A stretch of DNA of 64,000 nt from Hydromonas duriensis (GTDB lineage: Bacteria > Pseudomonadota > Gammaproteobacteria > Burkholderiales > Burkholderiaceae): NCBI RefSeq assembly GCF_004363775.1, contig NZ_SNZE01000004.1, positions 1 through 64,000 on the forward strand, given 5' to 3'. Below the pieces are notes generated by a model. It was not told where the DNA came from. It did no database searches and worked only from the letters and a program-made list of their open reading frames with translations. Below, in pieces: positions 45,787 to 55,969 of this stretch; the first letter of the stretch is position 1, and every line of letters begins with the position of its first letter. The translations under genes were made by a program, and so were the position numbers.

Positions 45787-47808
45787 ATGAAACCGTTGTT
45801 TGTTAAAGAACGTGTCTGGGCGACATTCATTATTGTTTTATTGATTTTATTAATGTGGTCTATTCTTGCCGTTTTTCAGCGTGTGTCGAAAAATGAACAA
45901 GAGCAAAATATTAACTCGACCGCGTCAGACTTATTCTGGTTTGATCAAGCCATCAACACACGCTTAAACCAAGCTCAGTTGAAAATTTGGGGATTGGCAC
46001 GAGAAATAGACAGCGGCAGTATCACTATCGATAGTTTTAATGCGCATACGTGGCAGGTTTTAGCCGAAGCCCCTGAATTAAGTAACATCATTTGGCTCGA
46101 TCCAGACGGACAAGTCATCGCGCGTGCGTCCAATGTGCAAGCACAATTTCCGCAAGAACCCAATATCAGAGAGTTGACAGAGCAAGCCGCTTTAAAGCGT
46201 GCGAGCGAAATTCACGAAACGGCTAGTACTGCCCCGATTAAAATGAGCAACGGCAGTTACGAAGTATCTTTGACTCAGCCTTTTTATGACGATAAAAATG
46301 AAATTCAAGGTTTTATCAAAGCGCAATACTCGTTGACACAACTGTTTGGCAATACCATTCCCGATTGGTTTGCTAAAAAGTACCATGTCAACGCGTATTA
46401 TTCAGACAATATATTATTTCACACGGATCAGCGTGAAAATGACGTGACCTTTGATAAAGGTTTACCTATCGTTGAACGCAATATCTACATCAGCACCACC
46501 CCGATTTTATTGCGAGCGCAGCTCTACCCAGACCGACAAGAGTGGGTGTTACGCGGCTTATTTGCAGGCATGGTGTTTTTATTATTGGCATTGTTGGGTA
46601 GTCTTTTTGCCTTGATTCGAGACATGCGTCAACGGCGTGACACTGAGAAAGAGTTACGCACTCAATATAATTTGCGTCATGCCATTGAAAATTCATTGAC
46701 GGTTGGTATCCGTGCGCATTTGCTTGATGGAACCATGTTTTATGTCAATCCCGCGTTTTGTGAAATGATAGGCTACGAAGCTGACGAAATTATTAATATT
46801 CCACCGCCGTTGCCATACATCCCTAAAGAAGAAGCGAGCAAAGTGCTGTGGCTACGTGACATGTTGCTCGAAGATCCAGAGGCGGTGACCGTGACAGAGA
46901 TTAAAATGCGACGAAAGTCGGGTGAAATCATTGAGACGGTGATGCGTGGCGGTCCTCTATATGATGAACAACAAAATCATATTGGTTGGATTACTTCAGT
47001 TGAAGACGTGACAGAGCGTCGCCGTCTGGAGCAATTCCAAGCCAATGAGCAAAAACGCTTAGAGGCAGTGAATCATTTGATTAATATGGGCGAGATGGCC
47101 TCAGTTATCGCGCATGAATTGAATCAGCCATTGTCAGCGATTTTAGGTTATACAACGGGGCTATCCAACTACATTAAAAAAGACACGGGAGCTTTAAGTA
47201 GCGAGCGGCTGATTGATGTGACTGAAAAAATTCGCCGTCAAGCAGACCGAGCGGCGAACGTCACGCGCCGAGTTCAGCAGTTCGCTCAGCAAAAGTCCAT
47301 TGCACCTGCAACGGTGGATGTGTCGACTTGGGTCACGCAGACCATTGAGTTCATGGAGCTGGAATTTAAAAAACAAGGCGGGCAAGTTGTTAATCATATT
47401 AAGCCTAGGGATGTACATCCAGTGCGAATTGACGTTACAATGTTGCAACAAATATTAATAAATCTGCTGAGGAATGCACTCGAAGCAATGGTCGAGCATG
47501 GTAGCTCACCGCGAGAAGTGCATCTTTATGCGGAAAATTACTCCGCCCACCATGTGCTGCTTCAAGTGGTGGATAATGGTCCAGGCATCCCCGCGGATAA
47601 AGTTGAGACGATATTTAATCCTTTTTATACAACAAAAACGCATGGCGTTGGTATAGGTCTTAATATTTGTCGTACAATGATGGAGTCGAATGGAGGTCGA
47701 CTGTGGGCAAGGGCTGATTCAAGCGGAGGCGTGTTTTATTTGACTTTGCCTATTGCCCCAGCAGATGATGCTGATGTTGAAAATACTGAAGCAGAATTGA
47801 GAGTTTAA
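45787..47808 (+). CDS. PAS-domain sensor histidine kinase (DctS-like)
   Basis: A 673-residue membrane sensor kinase. Helix 1 is at about 11-31 and helix 2 at about 258-280 (LRGLFAGMVFLLLALLGSLFALIRD), enclosing a 220-residue periplasmic ligand-binding region. A PAS domain follows (MFYVNPAFCEMIGYEADEI), with VTERRRLEQFQ, then a HisKA region whose phospho-His is in SVIAHELNQPLSAILGY, and an ATPase domain with NALEAM, DNGPGIP, FNPFYTTK and GVGIGLNICR. It resembles DctS-type sensors of C4-dicarboxylates in Burkholderiales, but no transport gene is adjacent. The response regulator follows after 37 bp. Confidence 0.9.
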   Translation: MKPLFVKERVWATFIIVLLILLMWSILAVFQRVSKNEQEQNINSTASDLFWFDQAINTRLNQAQLKIWGLAREIDSGSITIDSFNAHTWQVLAEAPELSNIIWLDPDGQVIARASNVQAQFPQEPNIRELTEQAALKRASEIHETASTAPIKMSNGSYEVSLTQPFYDDKNEIQGFIKAQYSLTQLFGNTIPDWFAKKYHVNAYYSDNILFHTDQRENDVTFDKGLPIVERNIYISTTPILLRAQLYPDRQEWVLRGLFAGMVFLLLALLGSLFALIRDMRQRRDTEKELRTQYNLRHAIENSLTVGIRAHLLDGTMFYVNPAFCEMIGYEADEIINIPPPLPYIPKEEASKVLWLRDMLLEDPEAVTVTEIKMRRKSGEIIETVMRGGPLYDEQQNHIGWITSVEDVTERRRLEQFQANEQKRLEAVNHLINMGEMASVIAHELNQPLSAILGYTTGLSNYIKKDTGALSSERLIDVTEKIRRQADRAANVTRRVQQFAQQKSIAPATVDVSTWVTQTIEFMELEFKKQGGQVVNHIKPRDVHPVRIDVTMLQQILINLLRNALEAMVEHGSSPREVHLYAENYSAHHVLLQVVDNGPGIPADKVETIFNPFYTTKTHGVGIGLNICRTMMESNGGRLWARADSSGGVFYLTLPIAPADDADVENTEAELRV

Positions 47809-47845
47809 ACATTTAAATCATTGCACTCAAAAAAGAGAGAAAAAA

Positions 47846-48454
47846 ATGCAAGTTTATATCATTGATGATGAAGAGGTTTTGCGAGATTCACTATCTTGGT
47901 TGTTGGAATCGCGAGATTTGAGCTGTAAAACTTTTGAGTCGGGAGAACAGTTTTTAGCTGCTCTGTCTGTATTGCCGCGCAATACTCCGAGTTGCATCAT
48001 TTTGGATATCCGCATGGAGCCGATGATGTCTGGCATTGAGCTGTTTCACCAACTCGCGGATGTTCGTCAAGACTGGCCGATTATTTTCTTATCTGGGCAT
48101 GGCGACATCACCTTGGCGGTCAATGCCGTCAAGCAAGGTGCGTTTGACTTTCTTGAAAAGCCTTTTGCGGATAACCAACTGGTCGATCGTGTTTTTGAAG
48201 CGTTGGCGTTGAGCCGTCAACGAGTGGTTATTTCTGTGCAATCGAATGCGATTCGCCAGCGCCTTGAAACCATCAGTCCGCGCGAGCAAGCTGTTATGGA
48301 GTGTATCTTGAATGGTAAATCCAGCCGTGAAGCAGCGGAAGAACTGGATATGGCTGTTCGCACCGTGGAAGTGCACCGAGCCAGTTTGTTTAAAAAAATG
48401 GGTGTTAAAGGTGCGGTGGAGTTAATTAATTTATTGCAGGTGTTGGAAGTTTAA
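47846..48454 (+). CDS. FixJ/DctR-type response regulator
   Basis: A 202-residue regulator with a receiver domain (YIIDDEEVLRDSL; phosphorylatable Asp about 54 in CIILDIRM; Lys in FLEKPF) and a C-terminal LuxR-type helix-turn-helix (ISPREQAVMECILNGKSSREAAEELDMAVRTVEVHRASLFKKMGVKGAVELI). It is the partner of the upstream kinase. The layout matches FixJ and DctR regulators. AGAGAGAAAAAA precedes the ATG. The regulated genes are not shown by context. Confidence 0.92.
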   Translation: MQVYIIDDEEVLRDSLSWLLESRDLSCKTFESGEQFLAALSVLPRNTPSCIILDIRMEPMMSGIELFHQLADVRQDWPIIFLSGHGDITLAVNAVKQGAFDFLEKPFADNQLVDRVFEALALSRQRVVISVQSNAIRQRLETISPREQAVMECILNGKSSREAAEELDMAVRTVEVHRASLFKKMGVKGAVELINLLQVLEV

Positions 48455-48482
48455 TGTTTTTTAATTAATTTCGGACTTCATC

Positions 48483-48513
48483 AAAAAATCCCAACATGTG
48501 TTGGGATTTTTTG
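48483..48513 (+). terminator. Bidirectional terminator
   Basis: AAAAAATCCCAACA (48483-48496) pairs with TGTTGGGATTTTTT (48499-48512). Symmetric, between the convergent response regulator and the ZIP transporter gene. Confidence 0.88.
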
Positions 48514-48526
48514 CGTGTCCAGTTTG

Positions 48527-49381
48527 TTAAGCCAATAAGGTCAAAAGCGTCTGTTGTGACAAAGAGGCATGCTCACCGTGCTCATGAGGGTGTTCGCCGT
48601 GCCCTAAAAAAAGCCAGATGATGGCGACGCCAATAAATAACATTGCAATCTGTGTTAAACCTTGACGAATGCCTTTAAAAATACTCATTTGTGGAATCAA
48701 GTCCGCTACAGACACATATAAAAAAGAACTGGCAGAAACCACCAGCACATAGGGTATCCAGCGTGACAAGTCAGATAAAATAAAATAACCGATGACCCCG
48801 CCCAATACCGCCATTAAGCCTGTCAATAGGGTGTAAAGTAAGGCACGCTTTTGTTTCAAACCCGTGTTGATTAAGACGATAAAGTCGCCCAATTTATGCA
48901 TGACCTCATGTAAGCCAACAGTGAGGGCTGTTGCCCAGCCGAGCTTGATGTCGGTTAAAAAAGCCGCTGCAATGAGCAAGCCATCGGTAAAGTTGTGAAT
49001 GCCGCTGCCGACTAAAATCATCCAACCGCCATGACCCGCGGCATCTTCGTCAAAGCCGTGATGATGATTGTGACCGTCATGCTCGTTGTGATGGTTGTGG
49101 CGAAACAAGGCCAAGCGTTCGAGTAAAAAAAATCCGAGTATGCCAATTAAGAGAAATTTAAAAATGTCCGTTGCATCTAAACCTTGAGCCATCAGGCCTT
49201 CTTGAGCTTCGGGCAAAAGGTGCAATAAGGCCATCGAGAGTAAAGTCCCAGCCGCCAAGCTAATAAGGTGCTGCAGTACGTGGCGTTGCAGCCATACCCC
49301 AGCTGCCGCAGCTAGGGTGAGGCTCGTGACGATGGCGACTAGATTGGCAACCATGATGTGTAACAGTAAGGGTAAAGACAT
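48527..49381 (-). CDS. ZIP-family divalent metal transporter
   Basis: A 284-residue membrane protein with about eight helices. A His-rich cytoplasmic loop (HNHHNEHDGHNHHHG) lies between predicted helices 3 and 4, followed by the family signature GSGIHNFTDGLLIAAAFL (helix 4) and VGLHEVMHKLGDFIVL (helix 5), which contain the metal-binding HNF(T)DG and HExxH-type motifs. A second His cluster (GHGEHPHEHGEHA) closes the C-terminus. It probably imports Zn2+, Fe2+ or another divalent ion. I chose the ATG at 49381 because GAAAGG lies 7 nt upstream; the open frame extends further. A Fur-box-like site is about 90 bp upstream. Confidence 0.9.
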   Translation of the reverse strand: MSLPLLLHIMVANLVAIVTSLTLAAAAGVWLQRHVLQHLISLAAGTLLSMALLHLLPEAQEGLMAQGLDATDIFKFLLIGILGFFLLERLALFRHNHHNEHDGHNHHHGFDEDAAGHGGWMILVGSGIHNFTDGLLIAAAFLTDIKLGWATALTVGLHEVMHKLGDFIVLINTGLKQKRALLYTLLTGLMAVLGGVIGYFILSDLSRWIPYVLVVSASSFLYVSVADLIPQMSIFKGIRQGLTQIAMLFIGVAIIWLFLGHGEHPHEHGEHASLSQQTLLTLLA

Positions 49382-49468
49382 GGACAACCTTTCGGAGTAA
49401 ATTTGATATGATTTTAATGTTATTTGGGCGCGCTTTAAAATATTTATACTTTTTAAATTAATAAATAA

Positions 49469-49487
49469 GTGAATGATTATCATAACA
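49469..49487 (-). promoter_or_regulatory. Candidate Fur (or Zur) operator
   Basis: The 19-bp segment reads GTGAATGATTATCATAACA and matches the Fur consensus GATAATGATAATCATTATC at 13 of 19 positions, including the central ATGATxATCAT. It lies about 90 bp upstream of the ZIP start. A Zur-type or other metalloregulator site is an alternative. Confidence 0.45.
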
Positions 49488-49621
49488 GGCGTGTCAAGTC
49501 TGCTTTTCTAAATGCTTACAAAAAGATGTTGTAAAAATAGAACGACTGTGCTATTTTTGAGGCGAATTTTATTTTGTCAAAGGTGCAACTGCCAAAACCG
49601 CCCAAAGTATAGGCGATGGCG

Positions 49622-49627
49622 TATAAT
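49622..49627 (+). promoter_or_regulatory. -10 box for etfB-etfA
   Basis: A perfect TATAAT 67 bp before the etfB ATG. No convincing -35 is present at the right distance. The rest of 49382-49693 between the ZIP gene and etfB holds only this and the Fur-like site. Confidence 0.45.
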
Positions 49628-49693
49628 CTTTGTTTAAAACAGAGTCAGTCAAAAGGGGGCTGAGTCATTAACTTATCATTGGAGACGTGCAAT

Positions 49694-50443
49694 ATGAAAA
49701 TTTTGGTAGCCGTAAAACGAGTGGTTGACTACAACGTTAAAGTGCGTGTGAATGCTGATCAAACCGATGTGGATATTGCGAATGTAAAAATGTCGATGAA
49801 CCCATTTGATGAAATCGCTGTTGAAGAAGCCGTGCGTTTAAAAGAAGCGGGCGTGGCCACTGAAATCGTTGTGGTGTCAGCGGGCGTGACTCAATGTCAA
49901 GAGACCATTCGTAGTGCGATGGCTTTAGGTGCTGATCGTGGAATTTTGATTGAAACAGGTGCGCAGCTCCAACCGCTGGCCGTGGCAAAATTGCTGGCAG
50001 CGGTAGTGAAAAACGAGCAGCCTCAACTCGTTATTTTAGGTAAACAAGCCATTGATGACGATGCCAACCAAACAGGACAAATGCTTGCGGCTTTACTGGA
50101 CTTGCCACAAGCGACTTTTGCCTCAAAGATTGTTGTGGCCGAAGGTCAAGCAACGGTCACCCGCGAAATTGACGGTGGTTTAGAAACTTTAAGCATGAAC
50201 TTGCCTGCGGTTGTGACGACCGACTTACGTCTGAACGAGCCACGCTACGCCACTTTGCCCAACATCATGAAAGCCAAGAAAAAGCAATTGGATGTAACCA
50301 CGCCAGAGGCTTTGGGTGTTGATGTGACGCCTCGCCTGAAGACTTTAAAAACCATGGATCCTCCAACACGCAGTGCGGGCATCATCGTGCCAGATGTTGC
50401 GACGTTGGTTGAAAAATTACGCAACGAAGCCAAAGTCATATAA
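49694..50443 (+). CDS. etfB: Electron transfer flavoprotein beta subunit
   Basis: A 249-residue subunit of ETF, which passes electrons from acyl-CoA and other dehydrogenases to ETF-ubiquinone oxidoreductase. It begins [19 protein letters not shown], then [45 protein letters not shown], the AMP-binding region, and [28 protein letters not shown], the beta-subunit signature. I use the ATG at 49694 (GGAG upstream). etfA and an acyl-CoA dehydrogenase follow. Confidence 0.96.
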   Translation: MKILVAVKRVVDYNVKVRVNADQTDVDIANVKMSMNPFDEIAVEEAVRLKEAGVATEIVVVSAGVTQCQETIRSAMALGADRGILIETGAQLQPLAVAKLLAAVVKNEQPQLVILGKQAIDDDANQTGQMLAALLDLPQATFASKIVVAEGQATVTREIDGGLETLSMNLPAVVTTDLRLNEPRYATLPNIMKAKKKQLDVTTPEALGVDVTPRLKTLKTMDPPTRSAGIIVPDVATLVEKLRNEAKVI

Positions 50444-50543
50444 AAGCACGGCGATTGAAGGCTGTATTTTTGAGTCGTATTGATTTAACGAATTCAATAT
50501 CAAAAAACAAACTAAAAATGTGGCGAGCCACAGGAGAGAGCAA

Positions 50544-51473
50544 ATGACCATTTTAATTATTGCCGAACATGACAACAAACACCTGCGTCAATCGACCCTT
50601 AACACGGTCACAGCTGCACAGCAAGTTGGTGGAGACATTCACCTCGCTGTGTTCGGCTCTAGTATTGCGGGCGTGGCAACAGAAGCGGCCGCCGTGGCGG
50701 GGGTGGCAAAAGTATTAAGTTTTGATGATGCATCTTTAGCCGAACAGGGCAGTGAGGCTTTGTCCGCCAATGTTTTAAGTGTGGCAAGTGCTTACACTCA
50801 CATTTTGGCGCCCGCGACATCCATCGGTAAGAGTGTGTTGCCGCGTGTTGCTGCGAAATTAGATGTGGCTCAAATATCAGACATCATCAAAGTTGAATCA
50901 GCGGATACGTTTGTTCGCCCTATCTATGCGGGCAATGTTCTCGCAACGGTGCAATCCATCGACCCTATAAAAGTCATCACAGTACGCACGACGTGCTTTG
51001 ATGCCGCGGTGGCAACAGGCGGTTCGGCTGTTGTTGAGGCTCAAGCGGTACAAACTGTTGCTCAAGCGGCGACTTTTGTATCGCGGGAATTGGCGCAATC
51101 AGCGCGCCCTGATTTGACCGCTGCCTCTATCGTGGTGTCTGGTGGGCGTGGTGTTGGCAGTGCGGATAATTTTAAAATAATCGAGGCGTTGGCTGATAAG
51201 CTTGGTGCTGCCATGGGCGCATCACGCGCTGCAGTCGACGCAGGCTTTGTGCCCAATGATTTGCAAGTTGGGCAAACAGGGAAAATTGTTGCGCCTCAGT
51301 TGTATGTTGCAGTTGGCATTTCTGGTGCCATTCAGCATCAAGCGGGGATGAAAGACTCAAAAATTATTGTCGCAATTAATAAAAATCCAGATGAACCGAT
51401 TTTTCAAATTGCGGATTATGGCATCGTCGGTGATTTGTTTGAGGTTGTACCTCAGTTGACAGCCGCTTTGTGA
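50544..51473 (+). CDS. etfA: Electron transfer flavoprotein alpha subunit
   Basis: A 309-residue FAD-binding subunit of ETF. The N-terminal domain starts [16 protein letters not shown]; the C-terminal FAD domain includes [94 protein letters not shown], the classic alpha-subunit signature. The ATG at 50544 follows AGGAGAGAG. It is 100 bp downstream of etfB. Confidence 0.96.
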   Translation: MTILIIAEHDNKHLRQSTLNTVTAAQQVGGDIHLAVFGSSIAGVATEAAAVAGVAKVLSFDDASLAEQGSEALSANVLSVASAYTHILAPATSIGKSVLPRVAAKLDVAQISDIIKVESADTFVRPIYAGNVLATVQSIDPIKVITVRTTCFDAAVATGGSAVVEAQAVQTVAQAATFVSRELAQSARPDLTAASIVVSGGRGVGSADNFKIIEALADKLGAAMGASRAAVDAGFVPNDLQVGQTGKIVAPQLYVAVGISGAIQHQAGMKDSKIIVAINKNPDEPIFQIADYGIVGDLFEVVPQLTAAL

Positions 51474-51479
51474 TGAGTA

Positions 51480-51512
51480 AAAACCAGCCGATGTGATGCG
51501 GCTGGTTTTTTT
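51480..51512 (+). terminator. Terminator after etfA
   Basis: AAACCAGCCG (51481-51490) pairs with CGGCTGGTTT (51499-51508) and is followed by a run of T. It separates etfBA from the acyl-CoA dehydrogenase gene. Confidence 0.85.
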
Positions 51513-51642
51513 GAATACAATAAAAGCACAGTCGTTCTTTTATTGTGTGATTTTCGTTGGGTTTTTTCGGGTTTTTGTCCAACGCCCATTATTTAGAATT
51601 ATTTAGAATTTTGCTTTAGCGAAACGATTTAGGAGAAAAAGT

Positions 51643-53427
51643 ATGCCATACATCGCCCCCCAAAAAGACATGATGTTCACGTTGGAACATGTGGCTAATT
51701 TAAACCAAGTATTTGCTGACTTGGGTGTAGATTTGGATTCAGAGATGGTCACGGGTATATTGGATGAGGCCGCTAAGCTGAACCAAGACATTGTTGCGCC
51801 CACAAACCGCACAGGTGATGTCAAGCCATCTTACCTACATGATGGCAAGGTGATTACCAGTCCAGGATTTAAAGAAGCGTTTAAAGCTTATACAGAGGGC
51901 GGGTGGCAGGGTTTGTCTCATCCTGAAAGTGTAGGCGGTCAGGGCTTGCCCAAGTTGCTTGCCACGGCGTGTTGTGAAATGCTCAATTCGTCAAATATGT
52001 CATTTGCTCTGTGTACTTTGCTCACAGATGGAGCCATTGAGGCCTTGCTTACAGCGGGTTCTGAGCGCATGAAACAACAATACATTCCGCGAATGATTAG
52101 TGGTGAGTGGACCGGTAGTATGAATTTGACTGAGCCACAGGCGGGTTCAGACCTTGCTTTGGTGCGTTCGCGGGCGGAACCGCAGCCTGACGGCACATAT
52201 AAAGTCTTTGGTACAAAGATTTTTATCACATATGGTGACCATGATTTGGCGGAGAATATTATACATCTCGTGCTTGCCCGTACACCCACCGCACCCGAGG
52301 GCATTCGTGGGATTTCGTTATTTATTGTACCCAAGCGTATGGTGAATGCAGATGGCTCGCTGGGTGCGGCGAACGATGTGCAATGCTTGTCGCTTGAGCA
52401 TAAGTTGGGTATCAAAGCGAGCCCAACAGCGGTGTTGCAGTTTGGTGACAATGGAGGTGCGACGGGCTATCTGGTCGGCGAAGAAAACCGAGGCTTGGAA
52501 TACATGTTTGTCATGATGAATGCGGCACGCTTTTCGGTTGGGATTCAAGGGTTGTCTGTGATGGAAACTGCTTACCAGCAGGCGCGAGATTACGCGGCCG
52601 AGCGCATTCAAAGTCGTCCTGTTGATGGCAGTACGCGCGAAGCCGTCGCTATTATTCATCATCCTGATGTTAAACGCATGTTGTTGATGATGAAAGCGAC
52701 GATTGAGGGTTGCCGTGCGATGTCCTATTACACTGCGGGTTTGTCCGACATCGCTCATCATCATGCCGATGAAAGCATCCGAGCCAAAGCCTTAGCGCAA
52801 TACGAGTTCATGGTGCCTTTGGTCAAAGGTTTTAACACCGAGCAGTCGATTGAAATCACCAGCCTTGGTGTGCAAGTTCATGGCGGCATGGGTTTTATTG
52901 AAGAAACGGGCGCTGCGCAACATTACCGCGATGCGCGTATTTTGCCGATTTATGAAGGCACAACAGCAATTCAGGCCAATGATTTAATTGGACGAAAAAC
53001 CATTCGAGACAATGGGGCTGTGGCCTTGAATTTCGCTGACCAAATTGATGAAACGGTAGCGCAATTGAGTCGTATTGAGTCGTTGGCAACTATGGCGCAA
53101 CCGTTGGCGAATGCCAATACGGCTTATCGTCAAGTTGTTACTTTTGTGCTAAACCACAGTAAAAACCAACCGAATCACGTGTTTGCTGGCTCAGTGTTGT
53201 ACTTGAAATTAGCAGGCCTATTGATGGCGGGCTGGCATAGCGCGCGTGCTGCACTGGCTGCGCAACAGCAGGCGCAAAACGGGACGGCCGATGAACTGTT
53301 TTTAACGGGTAAAATGGCTACGGCTAATTTTTATATGCAGCACATCTTGCCGCAAACAACGGCGCTGGCTCAAGCGATTATTGCTGGCGGCGATACCGTT
53401 GCTGATTTTGATGTGTCGTGCTTTTAG
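51643..53427 (+). CDS. Acyl-CoA dehydrogenase, long C-terminal-extended type
   Basis: A 594-residue flavoenzyme of fatty-acid or related beta-oxidation. The FAD-binding region has MNLTEPQAGSDLALVRSRAEPQPDGTYKVFGTKIFITYGDHDL, LEHKLGIKASPTAVLQFG and GLEYMFVMMNAARFSVGIQGL. VQVHGGMGFIEETGAAQHYRDARILPIYEGTTAIQANDLIGRKT includes the catalytic Glu (in YEGTT). The C-terminal 130 residues form the extra domain seen in large acyl-CoA dehydrogenases. Its natural electron acceptor ETF is encoded just upstream. AGGAG precedes the ATG. Confidence 0.94.
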   Translation: MPYIAPQKDMMFTLEHVANLNQVFADLGVDLDSEMVTGILDEAAKLNQDIVAPTNRTGDVKPSYLHDGKVITSPGFKEAFKAYTEGGWQGLSHPESVGGQGLPKLLATACCEMLNSSNMSFALCTLLTDGAIEALLTAGSERMKQQYIPRMISGEWTGSMNLTEPQAGSDLALVRSRAEPQPDGTYKVFGTKIFITYGDHDLAENIIHLVLARTPTAPEGIRGISLFIVPKRMVNADGSLGAANDVQCLSLEHKLGIKASPTAVLQFGDNGGATGYLVGEENRGLEYMFVMMNAARFSVGIQGLSVMETAYQQARDYAAERIQSRPVDGSTREAVAIIHHPDVKRMLLMMKATIEGCRAMSYYTAGLSDIAHHHADESIRAKALAQYEFMVPLVKGFNTEQSIEITSLGVQVHGGMGFIEETGAAQHYRDARILPIYEGTTAIQANDLIGRKTIRDNGAVALNFADQIDETVAQLSRIESLATMAQPLANANTAYRQVVTFVLNHSKNQPNHVFAGSVLYLKLAGLLMAGWHSARAALAAQQQAQNGTADELFLTGKMATANFYMQHILPQTTALAQAIIAGGDTVADFDVSCF

Positions 53428-53462
53428 GCTGTTGTCCGTGAGATGCTAATCGTGTCTGAACA

Positions 53463-53495
53463 TGTTAAAAACGCGCTAAAAGCGCGTTTTTAACA
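53463..53495 (+). terminator. Bidirectional terminator after the acyl-CoA dehydrogenase
   Basis: GTTAAAAACGCGCT (53464-53477) pairs with AGCGCGTTTTTAAC (53481-53494). Symmetric and placed at the convergent junction with argH. Confidence 0.88.
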
Positions 53496-53541
53496 ACAGT
53501 AAGTCAAATTATTTTAAGCAAATAAAATATTGCATTTAATG

Positions 53542-54975
53542 TTAAAAATTGGCTCGAAGGCGAGCAATGGACGCCCGCACTTGGTTTGGAGCCGTGCCGC
53601 CCACATGGTCTCGCGCCGCGACACTGCCTTCTAAAGTTAAGCAATGACCAACATCGGCATCAATCAGACTTTGTTGTTCGCTGCTTAAATGAGTGGCAGC
53701 TCGGAGTGCCTCAAGGCTTAAATCGGCTAAGTCACATCCTTTTTGAGTACAGACTTTGACAGCGTGTGCCACCGCCTCATGCGCGTCACGGAAAGGCAAT
53801 CCTTTTTTGACCAAATAGTCTGCTAAATCAGTTGCTGTTGAAAAACCTTGCAAGGCTGCGGCACGCATGTTTTCAGGTTTAACAATAATGCCTTGAACCA
53901 TCTCTGTGAAGATAATCAGGGTTTCCAAAACGGTATCCGCCGCATCAAACAAAGGCTCTTTGTCTTCTTGGTTGTCCTTGTTATACGCCAATGGCTGAGA
54001 TTTCATCAAAGTAAGTAAACTCATCAGGTCACCATAAACTCGTCCTGTTTTTCCGCGAGCAAGCTCAGGCACATCTGGGTTTTTCTTTTGTGGCATGATG
54101 GATGAACCTGTACAAAAGCGGTCGGCCAAGTCGATGAAACCAACGCGCGGGCTCATCCAATTCACAAGCTCTTCAGAAAAGCGCGATACATGCATCATGA
54201 TTAACGCCGCCGCTGCGCAAAACTCAATCGCAAAATCACGGTCAGAGACAGCATCCAAAGAGTTTTCGCATACCCCTTCAAATCCCAATTGTGCAGCGAC
54301 AAACTCACGATCAATGGGGTAAGTTGTGCCTGCTAAGGCTGCTGCGCCTAAAGGCAGTCGATTAACACGACGACGGCAGTCGGTCATGCGCTCTAAATCG
54401 CGTCCAAACATATTGACGTAAGCCAATAAATGATGACCAAAAGTAATAGGTTGCGCGACTTGCAAATGTGTGAAGCCAGGTAAAATTGTGTCCGCCTCAC
54501 GCTCCGCAACAGTCAATAGACCGTTTTGTAAACCACGCAAAGCCGCGCAGATATCATCGATTTGTGCCCTTAACCACAAGCGGATATCGGTTGCCACTTG
54601 GTCGTTACGAGAGCGGCCTGTATGCAAACGCTTACCCGCAGCGCCTACGAGTGATGTCAAACGCGCCTCAATATTCAAATGAACATCTTCCAAATCCAAC
54701 TGCCATGTGAAATCTCCCGCTTCAATTTCTGCTTTGATTTGTGCCATCCCGCGTTCAATATCTGCAAAGTCTTGTGCATTGATGATGTTTTGTTTGGTGA
54801 GCATGGCGGCATGCGCCAAAGAACCCTGAATGTCAAATAAAGCGAGACGCTTGTCGAAATCAACGGAAGCTGTATAACGTTTTACCAGTTCGCTCATGGG
54901 TTCAGAAAAAAGAGCCGACCAGCCGCTGGTTTTGTTGTGTAATTGAGAGTTTGAAAAATCTGAAGCACTGTTCAT
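53542..54975 (-). CDS. argH: Argininosuccinate lyase
   Basis: It cleaves argininosuccinate to arginine and fumarate. The 477-residue protein starts [44 protein letters not shown]. Family motifs are [42 protein letters not shown], and the fumarase/ASL signature [26 protein letters not shown]. The ATG at 54975 is preceded by TAGGA; the frame runs 28 codons further. Single gene, facing the acyl-CoA dehydrogenase. The 367 bp between its start and hupB contain only the hupB promoter and a small CACCC/GGGTG hairpin near 55057-55072. Confidence 0.97.
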   Translation of the reverse strand: MNSASDFSNSQLHNKTSGWSALFSEPMSELVKRYTASVDFDKRLALFDIQGSLAHAAMLTKQNIINAQDFADIERGMAQIKAEIEAGDFTWQLDLEDVHLNIEARLTSLVGAAGKRLHTGRSRNDQVATDIRLWLRAQIDDICAALRGLQNGLLTVAEREADTILPGFTHLQVAQPITFGHHLLAYVNMFGRDLERMTDCRRRVNRLPLGAAALAGTTYPIDREFVAAQLGFEGVCENSLDAVSDRDFAIEFCAAAALIMMHVSRFSEELVNWMSPRVGFIDLADRFCTGSSIMPQKKNPDVPELARGKTGRVYGDLMSLLTLMKSQPLAYNKDNQEDKEPLFDAADTVLETLIIFTEMVQGIIVKPENMRAAALQGFSTATDLADYLVKKGLPFRDAHEAVAHAVKVCTQKGCDLADLSLEALRAATHLSSEQQSLIDADVGHCLTLEGSVAARDHVGGTAPNQVRASIARLRANF

Positions 54976-55220
54976 ATATATTCCTAAATTAAGCAAACGA
55001 GAGATGGCACATTTTAAAGCAAAGCCCGATATTAGATTAAACAATATATTTTTACGCACCCATTAGCGGGTGATTACAAGAATTGCTAGCGACTGGATGC
55101 GATAAGAGGACATACGCGCACAAACTACTAAACATCAACGCTATCAAGGGCTTAAGGGATAAAGTCGTTGGTAAGGCTTGTCAAATAAGCACTTTGCTAA
55201 TTATTTTTTTTTAAATCACT

Positions 55221-55250
55221 TGACGAGGGTCAAATAAATGTGTTCTAATT
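55221..55250 (+). promoter_or_regulatory. Sigma-70 promoter for hupB
   Basis: TTGACG (55221-55226) and TCTAAT (55245-55250) at 18-bp spacing, about 93 bp before the hupB ATG. Five of six bases match in each hexamer. Confidence 0.65.
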
Positions 55251-55342
55251 CGGCTCGTTGTGAATGAAACGAGTGTTCTTGCAAATTTGGTTGCATGGTG
55301 ATTTTCAGGGACTTTGACAAACTTGCTGGTGGAGAAAAAGAT

Positions 55343-55615
55343 ATGAATAAGTCAGAATTAGTAGATTTTATCGCAGCAGAAGCAGAGATTTCTAAAGCGG
55401 CTGCTGGTCGTGCATTAGATGCAGTGACAACAGCTGTTAAAAAAACCTTGAAAAAAGGCGGTACTGTGACTTTGGTTGGTTTCGGTACGTTTTCAGTAGG
55501 TAAACGTGCAGCGCGCGTGGGTCGTAACCCACAAACAGGCGCAGAGATTAAAATCAAAGCAGCTAAAGTACCTAAATTCAAACCAGGTAAAGGTTTGAAA
55601 GACGCAGTTAACTAA
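55343..55615 (+). CDS. hupB: DNA-binding protein HU-beta
   Basis: A 90-residue nucleoid protein. It starts [90 protein letters not shown], ending with the usual HU tail; the DNA-intercalating Pro is in GRNPQTG. I use the ATG at 55343 (GGTGGAGAAAAAG upstream); the open frame begins 16 codons earlier. The tRNA-Val follows 10 bp after the stop, so the tRNAs are likely transcribed with hupB. Confidence 0.97.
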   Translation: MNKSELVDFIAAEAEISKAAAGRALDAVTTAVKKTLKKGGTVTLVGFGTFSVGKRAARVGRNPQTGAEIKIKAAKVPKFKPGKGLKDAVN

Positions 55616-55625
55616 TTTTAAGATT

Positions 55626-55701
55626 GGGTGTTTAGCTCAGTTGGTAGAGCGGCGCCCTTACAAGGCGTAGGTCGGGAGTTCGAGCCTCTCAACACCCACC
55701 A
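55626..55701 (+). tRNA. tRNA-Val (anticodon TAC), copy 1
   Basis: 76 nt: acceptor GGGTGTT with AACACCC, discriminator A, encoded CCA. The anticodon loop CTTACAA gives TAC, reading GUN codons. Copy 2 (55870-55945) is identical as far as I can compare by eye. Confidence 0.97.
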
Positions 55702-55720
55702 GTCTTAAGATTAAAATTTT

Positions 55721-55797
55721 GGAGCGGTAGTTCAGTTGGTTAGAATACCGGCCTGTCACGCCGGGGGTCGCGGGTTCGAGTCCCGTCCGCTCCGCCA
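55721..55797 (+). tRNA. tRNA-Asp (anticodon GTC), copy 1
   Basis: 77 nt: acceptor GGAGCGG with CCGCTCC, discriminator G, encoded CCA. The loop CTGTCAC gives GTC. The T-loop reads TTCGAGT where copy 2 has TTCGAGC, the only difference I found. Confidence 0.97.
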
Positions 55798-55869
55798 AAA
55801 AATAACGTAAACACAGTTTATGTTAAAACCTTGTAAATCAAGGTTAAGTGACTATAGTTTTGAAATTGT

Positions 55870-55945
55870 GGGTGTTTAGCTCAGTTGGTAGAGCGGCGCC
55901 CTTACAAGGCGTAGGTCGGGAGTTCGAGCCTCTCAACACCCACCA
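55870..55945 (+). tRNA. tRNA-Val (anticodon TAC), copy 2
   Basis: Same sequence as copy 1. It sits 72 bp after tRNA-Asp copy 1. Confidence 0.97.
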
Positions 55946-55969
55946 CGATTTCAATAGCTAAAAAAAGTT

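Noticed and set aside
45333-45830. 165-codon minus-strand frame
   Set aside because: Antisense of the HAD hydrolase; crosses a gene boundary and looks like no protein family.
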